Origin: Microbacterium sp. C7(2022)
Lineage (GTDB): Bacteria > Actinomycetota > Actinomycetes > Actinomycetales > Microbacteriaceae
Direction: 5' to 3'
Assembly (NCBI RefSeq): GCF_028823665.1
Contig: NZ_JAPEHV010000005.1
Location: 186,001 to 250,000, forward strand
DNA: 64,000 nt
Each line of letters opens with the position of its first letter. Position 1 is the stretch's first letter. A program made the position numbers and the translations under genes. Below the pieces are notes generated by a model. That model was not told where the DNA came from. It ran no database searches and saw only the letters and a program-made list of their open reading frames with translations. Shown in pieces: positions 7,911 to 15,717 of this stretch.

Positions 7911-8810
7911 GTGCCACCTGCGAATCCGTACGCTGCCCGTCTGGCCGAGATCCCCGTGCGCGAAGACGTCATCGAAGTGCTCGGAACGCCGACTGCGTAC
8001 TGGACGTATGGCGACGAGGGTGCGGCCACGACCATCATCGCTGTCCACGGGTTCCGCGGTGACCACCACGGCCTCGAACCGGTCGTCGCGTATTTGCCTG
8101 GCGTGCGCGTCATCTCCCCGGACCTGCCCGGGTTCGGCCAGACGCCGCCGATTCCGGGTCGTACGCACGACCTCGATGCGTATGCACAGTGGCTGACCGC
8201 GTTCGTCGATGCGGTTGCTCCTGGCTCGATCATGCTCGGCCACTCGTTCGGGTCGATCGTCGTGGCGGCCGCGGTGTCGGGGGGATTGGACACGCCGCGC
8301 GTGATCCTCATCAACCCGATCGGAGCACCCGCGCTCGAAGGGCCGCGTGGCGTGCTCACGCGTTTGGCCGTGTTCTACTACTGGGCGGGAGCCAAGTTGC
8401 CCGCGCGCCTCGGCGATGCGCTCTTGCGAAACGGGCTGATCGTGCGTGTCATGAGCGTGTCGATGGCCAAGACGTCCGACCCGGCGCTGCGTCGGTTCAT
8501 CCATGATCAACACGACACGTACTTCTCGCGGTTCGCCGATCGGGACGTGCTGCACGAGGCGTTCGTCACCTCGGTGTCGAACGATGTGCGTGCGAGCGCG
8601 CCAGCGATTTCGCAGCCCACCCTGCTGGTGGCTGCCGTGCGTGATGACATCACGCCGATTGAGGCAGAGCGGCATTTGGCATCGCTCTTCGCAGACGCCG
8701 ACCTCGTCGAGATCGACGACGTGGGCCATCTGATCCACTACGAGACGCCCGATCAGGCGGCGGCGGCGATCACTTCTTTCGTCGCGCCTTCCGAGCGCGG
8801 TACGCGTTGA
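7911..8810 (+). CDS. alpha/beta-fold hydrolase
   Basis: A 299-residue hydrolase. The oxyanion-hole motif VHGFRG is near residue 45, the nucleophile elbow GHSFGS near 108, and the catalytic acid and histidine fit VRDDITPIE and VGHLIHYE at the end. Substrate unknown; related actinobacterial proteins are esterases or lyases of the same fold. GTG start with a leaderless-type TAGACT box. Its 3' end overlaps the remnant CGNR gene on the other strand by 41 nt, which may be a result of the rearrangement described there. Confidence 0.8.
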   Translation: MPPANPYAARLAEIPVREDVIEVLGTPTAYWTYGDEGAATTIIAVHGFRGDHHGLEPVVAYLPGVRVISPDLPGFGQTPPIPGRTHDLDAYAQWLTAFVDAVAPGSIMLGHSFGSIVVAAAVSGGLDTPRVILINPIGAPALEGPRGVLTRLAVFYYWAGAKLPARLGDALLRNGLIVRVMSVSMAKTSDPALRRFIHDQHDTYFSRFADRDVLHEAFVTSVSNDVRASAPAISQPTLLVAAVRDDITPIEAERHLASLFADADLVEIDDVGHLIHYETPDQAAAAITSFVAPSERGTR

Positions 8811-8925
8811 CGTTCATGCGATTGCCGCAGTTACCGGTGTCGCAGTAGCGCTTGGATCGATTCTTCGAATAGTCCACGTACACGGCGTCGCAGTCGTCGG
8901 CCTCGCAGACGGCTGGACGACGCCA
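8770..8925 (-). pseudogene. remnant (C-terminal third) of a CGNR zinc-finger protein
   Basis: Minus-strand translation gives the C-terminal domain of the CGNR/ABATE family: VCEADDCDAVYVDYSKN followed by YCDTGNCGNRMNVNAYRARK and a stop. Full members are about 180-200 residues with an N-terminal ABATE domain; here only about 50 residues remain, there is no start codon with a ribosome-binding site, and the 5' edge runs into a transporter fragment on the other strand. The family is thought to bind nucleic acid and act as a regulator. I read it as a dead gene. Confidence 0.75.
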
Positions 8926-9246
8926 TGGTTTGTTCCGCTGCTCCTGGTCGCGGGCGTCGCTACCACCCTGGGCTACGGGCTCGGCGTACAGGCCGTGCCT
9001 CGCATCGGGTCGCGCGTGGCGTCGTTTGTCGGCCTGTCAGAGGTGCTGTTCGCGCTCGGGTTCGCCTGGGTGTTGTTGGCCGAGGTCCCCGCACCCGTCC
9101 AGTTCCTCGGAGGTGCACTGATCTTGGTGGGAGTCGTCCTCGTGCGAATGGATGCCGAGGGTGCAGGCATCACGCGTGCTCCACGGTCGCGCCGTGATGC
9201 CTCCGAGCCGCCGGCTCCTACTCTCCCCGCTGTGCCAGCTCCATAA
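8926..9246 (+). pseudogene. remnant (C-terminal third) of an EamA/DMT family transporter
   Basis: From TGG at 8926 the plus strand reads the last helices of a drug/metabolite transporter: WFVPLLLVAGVATTLGYGLG, then PRIGSRVASFVGLSEVLFA and LGGALILVGVVLVRMD, the repeat typical of EamA C-termini. About 107 residues remain of some 300; the first six or seven helices are missing. The frame stays open upstream but gives no transporter sequence. In many actinobacteria EamA and CGNR genes are divergent neighbours; here both have lost their 5' parts at the same junction. It overlaps the Lrp gene tail by 29 nt. Confidence 0.75.
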
Positions 9247-9691
9247 GGGGGGCCACCCGGTGGGGGATGACTTCTCCCATGACCAGCGAGGTCTCCGTTC
9301 GCTCGACACCTTCGATCGCGAGAATGCGAGCATCCGTGTCGAAAAGGTGCTGCGTGTCGCGGCACGCGACGCGCACGAGCAGATCGACCTGGCCTGACAG
9401 GCCATGGGCTTGCACGATCTCGGGTACGCGATCCAGCTCAGCGGTGATACGAGGCAGGTCGGCTTGGCGGACGAGGACGCTGATGAACGCCTCGATCGGA
9501 AAACCCAAGGCCGGAGTTGATATCGACCGCTCGTAGGAGAGCAGGGCGCCGGATTGTTCGAGCCGCGACATTCGGGCCTGCACGGTATTGCGTGATAGTC
9601 CGAGTGTGTCTGACAGTGCGACCACCGTGGCGCGTGGGTCGGCGGAGAGCGCCTTCAGCAACTCCCGATCAACGCGGTCGAGATTCCCCAT
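9218..9691 (-). CDS. Lrp/AsnC family transcriptional regulator (BkdR-like)
   Basis: A 157-residue regulator: N-terminal winged helix (LDRVDRELLKALSADPRATV, then LGLSRNTVQARM as recognition helix) and a C-terminal RAM ligand domain. It is divergent from the branched-chain dehydrogenase operon, the same position as the Lrp-type BkdR of Streptomyces, so control of bkd genes by branched-chain amino or keto acids is likely. Start chosen at MGNLDRVD; a TATTGT -10-like box lies 8 nt upstream and is covered by a 17-bp palindrome, which suggests autoregulation. Confidence 0.85.
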   Translation of the reverse strand: MGNLDRVDRELLKALSADPRATVVALSDTLGLSRNTVQARMSRLEQSGALLSYERSISTPALGFPIEAFISVLVRQADLPRITAELDRVPEIVQAHGLSGQVDLLVRVACRDTQHLFDTDARILAIEGVERTETSLVMGEVIPHRVAPLMELAQRGE

Positions 9692-9692
9692 A

Positions 9693-9764
9693 GTGCGAAA
9701 CAATAGCACGCACAAAACGCGTCATACTACGCAACATGCTCAACAGGATTCCGGATGCTTGAGC
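9693..9764. promoter_or_regulatory. divergent regulatory region Lrp / bkd operon
   Basis: Three dyads: GTGC-N9-GCAC with an A/T-rich centre (9693-9709, over the Lrp -10 box), GCGT-N6-ACGC (9719-9732) and GCTCAA-N15-TTGAGC (9738-9764). The first fits the size of an Lrp-family site. Which one binds the regulator cannot be told from sequence. Confidence 0.4.
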
Positions 9765-9865
9765 GAGGTGCCATGTCGACGTATCGTCAGGGGGAGCGGC
9801 GACGATGCCGCGACGACCCGCGAAGCCCCACCCCCACGAGGTTCCGGGCGCAAGGAGGGATGACG

Positions 9866-10990
9866 ATGACGTACACCCAGACCACGGATGCTGACACCGC
9901 GTCCGACGTCGACCACGTGGCCCGGCTGATCGCCTCCGACGGCCGCCGCGTCAACGATCCGACACTCGACGCGTTCGCCGCGGAGATCACCGCCGAAGAA
10001 TTGCGTGCGCTGTACCGCGACATGATGCTCACGCGTCGTGTCGACATCGAGGGAGTCGCCCTGCAACGGCAAGGGCAATTGGGGTTGTGGGCCCCGTGTC
10101 GAGGCCAGGAAGCGGTACAAGTGGGCACGGCACACGCCCTCCGCTCGGACGACTTCGTCTTCACGAGTTATCGCGAGCTCGGGGTTTTCGTCTCTCGCGG
10201 TGCGAAAGCAGCCGACTACGTCGTGAGCTGGCGGGGCGAAGAGCACTCCACGTTCAACCCCTACGACCTCAACGTCGCCACGCCCCAGATCATCATCGGC
10301 GCCCAAACCCTGCATGCCGTCGGTTACGCGATGGGAATCCAGCGCGACGGTTCCGACGAGAGTGCGGTGGCGTACTTCGGCGACGGTGCGACGAGCCAGG
10401 GTGATGTCAACGAGGCCATGATCTTCGCCGCATCCTTCACCGCACCCGTGGTGTTCGTCTGCTCGAACAATCAGTGGGCGATCTCAGAGCCCGTTGGCCT
10501 TCAGGCGCGGCATCCGCTCTCTGATCGCGCTCCGGGCTTCGGCATTCCCAGCATGCGGGTCGACGGCAACGACGTCCTTGGTTGCTTTGCGGCCATGCGC
10601 TGGGCTCTGCAGCGCACGCGCTCGGGCGCGGGGCCGGCGTACATCGAAGCGGTCACGTATCGCATGGGGCCGCACACCACGTCAGATGACCCGACGCGCT
10701 ACCGCGATAGTGAAGAGGTCGAGCGTTGGGCTCGACGTGACCCGATCGATCGCTTCGAATCCCTGCTGCGCGCCGAGGCTGTGATCGACGATGGCTTCGT
10801 CGCATCGGTGTCCGCTGAAGCTGATGCGCTCGCAGCAGACATGCGCAACGCTGCGCTGCACGCGCCTCGCCGGGCTCCGCTCGGCGTGTTCGACCATGTC
10901 TACGCCGAGCCTCACAGCGGGCTAGACGACCAACGCCGCCAGTTCGCCGAGTACCTCGATGGGTTCGAGACGGAGGAGGCGCAGCAATGA
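9866..10990 (+). CDS. bkdA: branched-chain 2-oxoacid dehydrogenase E1 alpha subunit
   Basis: A 374-residue thiamine-diphosphate enzyme subunit that decarboxylates 2-keto acids. The TPP motif is FGDGATSQGDVNEAM to CSNNQWAIS, and the phosphorylation-loop region reads YRMGPHTTSDDPTRYR, where the HTTSDD wording is more typical of branched-chain than of pyruvate E1. Start: two ATGs follow AAGGAGG; I take 9866, which has the normal 6-nt gap, over 9860 (no gap). It overlaps E1 beta by 4 nt (ATGA). The catabolic cluster downstream supports branched-chain substrates. Confidence 0.88.
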   Translation: MTYTQTTDADTASDVDHVARLIASDGRRVNDPTLDAFAAEITAEELRALYRDMMLTRRVDIEGVALQRQGQLGLWAPCRGQEAVQVGTAHALRSDDFVFTSYRELGVFVSRGAKAADYVVSWRGEEHSTFNPYDLNVATPQIIIGAQTLHAVGYAMGIQRDGSDESAVAYFGDGATSQGDVNEAMIFAASFTAPVVFVCSNNQWAISEPVGLQARHPLSDRAPGFGIPSMRVDGNDVLGCFAAMRWALQRTRSGAGPAYIEAVTYRMGPHTTSDDPTRYRDSEEVERWARRDPIDRFESLLRAEAVIDDGFVASVSAEADALAADMRNAALHAPRRAPLGVFDHVYAEPHSGLDDQRRQFAEYLDGFETEEAQQ

Positions 10991-11997
10991 GCACGATGAC
11001 GATGGGCAAAGCGCTCAACGAGGGACTTCGTCGGGCGCTGGCTGATGACCCCAAGGTGCTCCTCATGGGCGAGGACATCGGAAAGCTTGGCGGGGTGTTC
11101 CGCATCACGGACGGACTCCAGAACGAGTTCGGCGCTGACCGGGTCGTCGACACACCCCTCGCCGAGTCGGGAATCATGGGCACGGCTGTGGGGCTCGCCT
11201 TCCGCGGATTCCGACCGGTCGTCGAGATCCAGTTCGACGGGTTCGTCTACCCTGCGTTCGATCAGATCGTCTGTCAGGTGGCGAAGCAGCACTACCGCAC
11301 CCGTGGCAACGTGAAGATGCCGATCACAATCCGCATCCCCTGGGCGGGGGGAGTGGGCGCCGCCGAATTCCACTCGGAGTCGCCGGAAGCGTACTTCGTT
11401 CACACCTCGGGCTTGCGTGTCATCGCGGTATCCAATCCGCAGGACGCCTATACGTGTCTGCGTCAGGCGATCGCGTGCGATGACCCCGTGGTGTTCTTCG
11501 AGCCCAAGCGGCTGTACCACACCAAGGGTGACGTCGATCTCGAGACCGATCTTGCCGATGCCGCGCCGATGGGCCTTGCGCGGGTGGTCCGCGAGGGGCG
11601 TGACGTGACGTTGGTCACATACGGCGCCATGGTGCGCACGGCGCTCGACGCTGCCGTCGCGGCGGAGGACGAGGGTGTCTCGATCGAGGTGATCGACCTC
11701 CGCTCGTTGTCCCCGGTGGACTATCGGACGGTGTCTGCGTCGGTGCGCAAGACCGGCCGTGTCGTGGTCACCCACGAGGCCGCACGGGAGGCGGGCGTCG
11801 GCGCGGAGATCATTACGAGCATCACCGAGCAGTGCTTCCACTATCTCGAGTCCGCGCCCGTACGTGTGACGGGCCACGACATTCCCTACCCGCCCGCGAA
11901 GCTTGAGAACCTGCATATTCCCGATCTCGATCGCATCCTCGACGGCGTGGATCGTGTGATGGATCACCACCACACCGCGACGGAGGTGCGCTCATGA
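10987..11997 (+). CDS. bkdB: branched-chain 2-oxoacid dehydrogenase E1 beta subunit
   Basis: A 336-residue transketolase-type partner of E1 alpha. Key stretches: LMGEDIGKLGGVF, the Glu-containing PLAESGIMGTAVGLAFRG and the C-terminal domain VTYGAMVRTALDAA with VVVTHEAAREAGVGAEI. Together with E1 alpha it forms the alpha2-beta2 decarboxylase that loads acyl groups on the lipoyl arm of E2. Coupled by ATGA overlaps to the genes on both sides. A pyruvate-specific role cannot be fully excluded from sequence. Confidence 0.9.
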   Translation: MSTMTMGKALNEGLRRALADDPKVLLMGEDIGKLGGVFRITDGLQNEFGADRVVDTPLAESGIMGTAVGLAFRGFRPVVEIQFDGFVYPAFDQIVCQVAKQHYRTRGNVKMPITIRIPWAGGVGAAEFHSESPEAYFVHTSGLRVIAVSNPQDAYTCLRQAIACDDPVVFFEPKRLYHTKGDVDLETDLADAAPMGLARVVREGRDVTLVTYGAMVRTALDAAVAAEDEGVSIEVIDLRSLSPVDYRTVSASVRKTGRVVVTHEAAREAGVGAEIITSITEQCFHYLESAPVRVTGHDIPYPPAKLENLHIPDLDRILDGVDRVMDHHHTATEVRS

Positions 11998-13403
11998 GCG
12001 AGGTGTTTCGTCTTCCCGACCTCGGTGAAGGTCTCCCCGAAGCCGAGATCGTGCAGTGGCATGTGGCCGAGGGTGACACTGTCGGCTTGAACCAGACGCT
12101 CGCGGACGTCGAGACAGCCAAGGCGGTGGTCGAACTCCCGTCGCCGTTTGCCGGCATCGTCGAGACGCTTCACGCTGAGGCTGGCGCGGTGATCGAGGTC
12201 GGCAGCCCGCTGATCACCATCGGCGTCGGCGCGGAGCCGGCGTCAGATCGCGAGCCGAAACCGGCTGCGCTTCCGACAGAAGACGATGATGCGGATGCCG
12301 CCCCCGGGCCGAATCTCGTCGGGTATGGCGCGGCGCCTCGAAGCACCGATCGCCCGCGCCGCCGTGCGCGGCAGGGGCGGTTGCAGCCAACCCGCGGCGA
12401 CTCGCGAATCACGACCGACACTGCCGTGCTGGAGGCTGCCCCCCACGACGTCATCGCCGAGGAGAATCCCCACGACGAGAGCGCTGCGGATCCACATGAG
12501 CGGCCGCGCTCGACGCCGCCGGTACGCGCGCTCGCTCGACGACTCGGGGTCGATCTGACAACCGTGACACCCTCGGATGCGTCCGGGGTCATCGGTCGTG
12601 AGGATGTGGAGGCGGCGGCGGCCGCCGCATCGAACGTGGCCGCGGCGACCGCACCCGTCGGCTACGACGAGCACCTGGACGCGCGCCCCACGGCGGCGAA
12701 CGAACGCGAAGTGCGCATGCCGATACGTGGAGTGCGCAAGCACACGGCAGCCGCGATGGTTGCCAGCGCATTCACCGCCCCGCACGTGACGACGTTCTTG
12801 ACGGTCGATGTCACCGCGTCCATGGACCTGATCGCCAGTTTGCGCGATGACTCCGCACTGAGCGGGCGCCGCATCGGGATCATGGCCGTGGCTGCCAAAG
12901 CATGCGTGGCAGCGCTCATGCGGCATCCGTCACTGAACTCACGGTGGGATGCGGAAGCCGACGAGATCGTCGAGTACCGCTACGTGAACCTCGGCATCGC
13001 GGCCGCGACAGCGCGCGGCCTCGTCGTCCCGAACATTCGCGACGCGCAGAATCTGACGCTCGTCGAGCTTGCTGATGAGATCGCCGCGCTCGCCGAGACG
13101 GCCCGCGCGGGTAAGTCGGCGCCGGATGCCATGCGCGGAGGCACATTCTCGATCACCAACGTCGGGGTGTTCGGGGTCGACGCCGGTACGCCGATCCTCA
13201 ATCCCGGAGAGGCGGGCATCCTCGCCTTGGGGGCCGTGCGGCGCATGCCCTGGGAGCATCGCGGAGAGATCGCCCTTCGCGATGTCATGACCCTGGCGTT
13301 GTCGTTCGATCATCGCCTGGTCGATGGTGAACAAGGGGCCAGATTCCTCGCCGAAGTCGGCGCGGTGTTGCGGGAACCCGGCCGCGCGATGCTCTTGACC
13401 TGA
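11994..13403 (+). CDS. bkdC: 2-oxoacid dehydrogenase E2, dihydrolipoyl acyltransferase
   Basis: A 469-residue E2 subunit with one N-terminal lipoyl domain (lipoyl lysine Lys43 in DVETAKAVVE), an Ala/Pro/Asp linker, an E1/E3-binding domain near residues 175-210 (RALARRLGVDLTTV), a second linker and the C-terminal catalytic domain ending with the chloramphenicol-acetyltransferase-like motif FDHRLVDGEQ. It transfers the branched acyl group to CoA. No E3 gene lies in this operon, so dihydrolipoamide dehydrogenase must come from another locus. Lipoylation would depend on LipB/LipA encoded later in the window. Confidence 0.9.
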   Translation: MSEVFRLPDLGEGLPEAEIVQWHVAEGDTVGLNQTLADVETAKAVVELPSPFAGIVETLHAEAGAVIEVGSPLITIGVGAEPASDREPKPAALPTEDDDADAAPGPNLVGYGAAPRSTDRPRRRARQGRLQPTRGDSRITTDTAVLEAAPHDVIAEENPHDESAADPHERPRSTPPVRALARRLGVDLTTVTPSDASGVIGREDVEAAAAAASNVAAATAPVGYDEHLDARPTAANEREVRMPIRGVRKHTAAAMVASAFTAPHVTTFLTVDVTASMDLIASLRDDSALSGRRIGIMAVAAKACVAALMRHPSLNSRWDAEADEIVEYRYVNLGIAAATARGLVVPNIRDAQNLTLVELADEIAALAETARAGKSAPDAMRGGTFSITNVGVFGVDAGTPILNPGEAGILALGAVRRMPWEHRGEIALRDVMTLALSFDHRLVDGEQGARFLAEVGAVLREPGRAMLLT

Positions 13404-13407
13404 GCGG

Positions 13408-14001
13408 TCAGCACACCAGGGCGGCGTACGCCATCGATTCGAGCGTCCGCCGCACCGTTGCATCGTTCGGGGCGGCGATGCCACGCACGCTGTGCGGGGT
13501 GGAGTTGATCAGCCCGAACGCTGCGTGAGCGCGCAATCGCAGTTCGTCGTGTGCGCGGTCGGGATGGATCGCGCCGAGCGTGTCTGTCCACACGTCGATG
13601 TACTCGCGTTGCAGACGGCGCACGGTGTGTCGGTCGGTATCGGTCAAGCTCGCCAGGTCGCGATCGTGCACGCGAATCACGTCCGCGTCGGTCACGGCGA
13701 AGTCGACGTGGAAGCGGATGAGTTCTCGCAGGCGCTCATCGGCGGGAATCTCGGATGCCGCGACCTCGCGACCCCCGGCGAGAAGCCGTTCACTGACCGA
13801 GACGAGAATCGCGCCCAAAAGGGCCTGCTTTCCTGCGAAGTGGCGGTACAGGGCTGGGCCAGTGATGCCGACCGCGTTCCCGAGTTCTTCGAGGCTGACG
13901 CCGCTGAACCCCCGTTCGGCGAACAGCCGAGCGGCCGCGCGGAGGATGGCGTCAGAGCGGTCGGCTTTCGCGCGATCGCGGTCGGTGGCACCGCTTGTCA
14001 T
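13408..14001 (-). CDS. TetR family repressor of the leucine/acyl-CoA cluster (BkaR-like)
   Basis: A 197-residue TetR regulator. The helix-turn-helix lies at residues 17-62 (ILRAAARLFAERGFSGVSLE, then VGITGPALYRHFAGK). It sits between bkdC and the divergent carboxylase operon, as Rv2506 (BkaR) sits by the equivalent mycobacterial genes. Two copies of a GTTAAT-N5-CTAAC-like palindrome start 5 nt upstream of its ATG and fill the divergent promoter, so it probably represses itself and the carboxylase operon; an acyl-CoA of leucine breakdown is the likely inducer (inference). Confidence 0.85.
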   Translation of the reverse strand: MTSGATDRDRAKADRSDAILRAAARLFAERGFSGVSLEELGNAVGITGPALYRHFAGKQALLGAILVSVSERLLAGGREVAASEIPADERLRELIRFHVDFAVTDADVIRVHDRDLASLTDTDRHTVRRLQREYIDVWTDTLGAIHPDRAHDELRLRAHAAFGLINSTPHSVRGIAAPNDATVRRTLESMAYAALVC

Positions 14002-14005
14002 TTCA

Positions 14006-14048
14006 GTTAATCCTCGCTAACGTGGAAATCCGGTTAATGAACACTAAC
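14006..14048. promoter_or_regulatory. tandem TetR operators
   Basis: GTTAATCCTCGCTAAC (14006-14021) and GTTAATGAACACTAAC (14033-14048): two 16-bp dyads GTTA-N8-TAAC in the same orientation, centres 27 bp apart. They share GTTAAT at one end and CTAAC at the other. They occupy the whole intergenic core between the TetR gene and the carboxylase operon. Confidence 0.75.
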
Positions 14049-14107
14049 CAACCTGGTCCCGACGCGACAAGCGGCGTGACGGGATCTTGACGTCGAGGGA
14101 GATGTGC

Positions 14108-15712
14108 ATGACAGTGTTGTCCACGAGCGCCGCACAGGACGCCGAGTTCGACCGGAACGCACACGCGCAGGCCGAGCTGGCGCGGGCCCTGCGTGATCGT
14201 CAGCACCGGGTTGCGCGCGGGGGGTCGGATGCCGCTCGTGAGCGTCATGTCTCCCGTGGCAAATTGTTGCCCAGAGACCGGATCACCCGCCTGCTCGACG
14301 AGGGCAGTCCGTTCCTCGAGATCGCACCGCTTGCCGCCGAGGGGATGTACGACGGCGCCGCGCCCGCGGCGGGTGTGATCGCAGGAATCGGTATCGTGCA
14401 GGGACGCCACGTGATGGTGGTCTGCAACGACGCGACGGTGAAGGGCGGTACGTACTATCCGCTCACTGTCAAGAAGCACCTGCGCGCCCAAGAGATCGCG
14501 CTCGAGAACCGCTTGCCGTGTATCTACCTCGTCGACTCCGGTGGGGCCTTCCTGCCGATGCAGGACGACGTCTTCCCCGACCGGGACCACTTCGGACGCA
14601 TCTTCTTCAACCAGGCACGGCTCTCGGCGGCCGGCATCGCGCAGATCTCCGCCGTGATGGGGTCCTGCACCGCTGGCGGCGCGTACGTGCCGGCGATGAG
14701 CGATGAAACCGTCATCGTGCGAGAGCAGGGCACGATCTTCCTCGGTGGCCCGCCCCTCGTGAAGGCGGCGATCGGCGAGATCGTCACGGCTGAGGAGCTT
14801 GGCGGCGGCGAGATGCACGTACGTCGCTCCGGGGTCGCCGACCATCTCGCCGAGGACGACGAACACGCTCTCGAGATCGTGCGCGAGATCGTCGCGACCC
14901 TTCCGCAGCCAGCCGCGCCCGCGTGGGATGTCGGTCCAGCCCAGGAACCGGCGATCGACCAGGCGGGCCTCTACGGTGTTGTTCCCGTAGACGTCAACCA
15001 GCCGTACGACGTGCGCGAAGTCATCGCACGGCTGGTCGACGCCAGCGAGTTCCACGAGTTCAAACGAGAGTACGGTGACACACTCGTCACCGGCTTCGCG
15101 CGGCTGCACGGGCATCCGATCGGCATCGTCGCAAACAACGGCGTCTTGTTCAGCGAGTCGGCGCAGAAGGGTGCGCACTTCATCGAGCTGTGCGACCAAC
15201 GAGGCATTCCGCTGGTGTTCCTGCAGAACATCTCAGGATTCATGGTCGGTCGCGACGCCGAGGCTGGCGGAATCGCGAAGGACGGCGCCAAAATGGTCAC
15301 CGCCGTGGCGACCACCCGCGTGCCCAAGCTCACGGTCATCGTGGGCGGTTCGTTCGGTGCGGGGAACTACTCGATGTGCGGCCGAGCGTATTCGCCACGC
15401 TTCTTGTGGACGTGGCCCGCGAGCCGCATTTCGGTGATGGGAGGCCCTCAGGCGGCCTCGGTGCTGTCGACGGTCAAGCGCGACCAGGTCGAGGCTCAGG
15501 GCAACCAGTGGACGTCCGAGGAACAATCCGCGTTCGAGGCCCCGATTCGCGAGCGATACGAAGAACAGGGAAACCCGTACTACGCGACCGCGCGTTTGTG
15601 GGACGACGGCATCATCGATCCGCTCGACACCCGGCATGTCCTCGGTCTCGCTCTCGACGTCATCTCTCGCACTCCGCTTTCTGACCCGGCCTTCGGCCTC
15701 TTTCGGATGTGA
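14108..15712 (+). CDS. accD1: acyl-CoA carboxylase beta (carboxyltransferase) subunit, 3-methylcrotonyl-CoA type
   Basis: A 534-residue carboxyltransferase that moves carboxyl from biotin to an acyl-CoA. It has the two crotonase-fold halves, with [19 protein letters not shown] as acyl-CoA site and [17 protein letters not shown] as carboxybiotin site; the NYSMCGRAY wording is typical of 3-methylcrotonyl/geranyl-CoA carboxylase beta subunits. The neighbours (isovaleryl-CoA-type dehydrogenase, MaoC, lyase) support methylcrotonyl-CoA. Start at 14108 with GAGGGAG 6 nt upstream; first gene behind the tandem TetR operators. Confidence 0.88.
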   Translation: MTVLSTSAAQDAEFDRNAHAQAELARALRDRQHRVARGGSDAARERHVSRGKLLPRDRITRLLDEGSPFLEIAPLAAEGMYDGAAPAAGVIAGIGIVQGRHVMVVCNDATVKGGTYYPLTVKKHLRAQEIALENRLPCIYLVDSGGAFLPMQDDVFPDRDHFGRIFFNQARLSAAGIAQISAVMGSCTAGGAYVPAMSDETVIVREQGTIFLGGPPLVKAAIGEIVTAEELGGGEMHVRRSGVADHLAEDDEHALEIVREIVATLPQPAAPAWDVGPAQEPAIDQAGLYGVVPVDVNQPYDVREVIARLVDASEFHEFKREYGDTLVTGFARLHGHPIGIVANNGVLFSESAQKGAHFIELCDQRGIPLVFLQNISGFMVGRDAEAGGIAKDGAKMVTAVATTRVPKLTVIVGGSFGAGNYSMCGRAYSPRFLWTWPASRISVMGGPQAASVLSTVKRDQVEAQGNQWTSEEQSAFEAPIRERYEEQGNPYYATARLWDDGIIDPLDTRHVLGLALDVISRTPLSDPAFGLFRM

Positions 15713-15717
15713 TCGCG

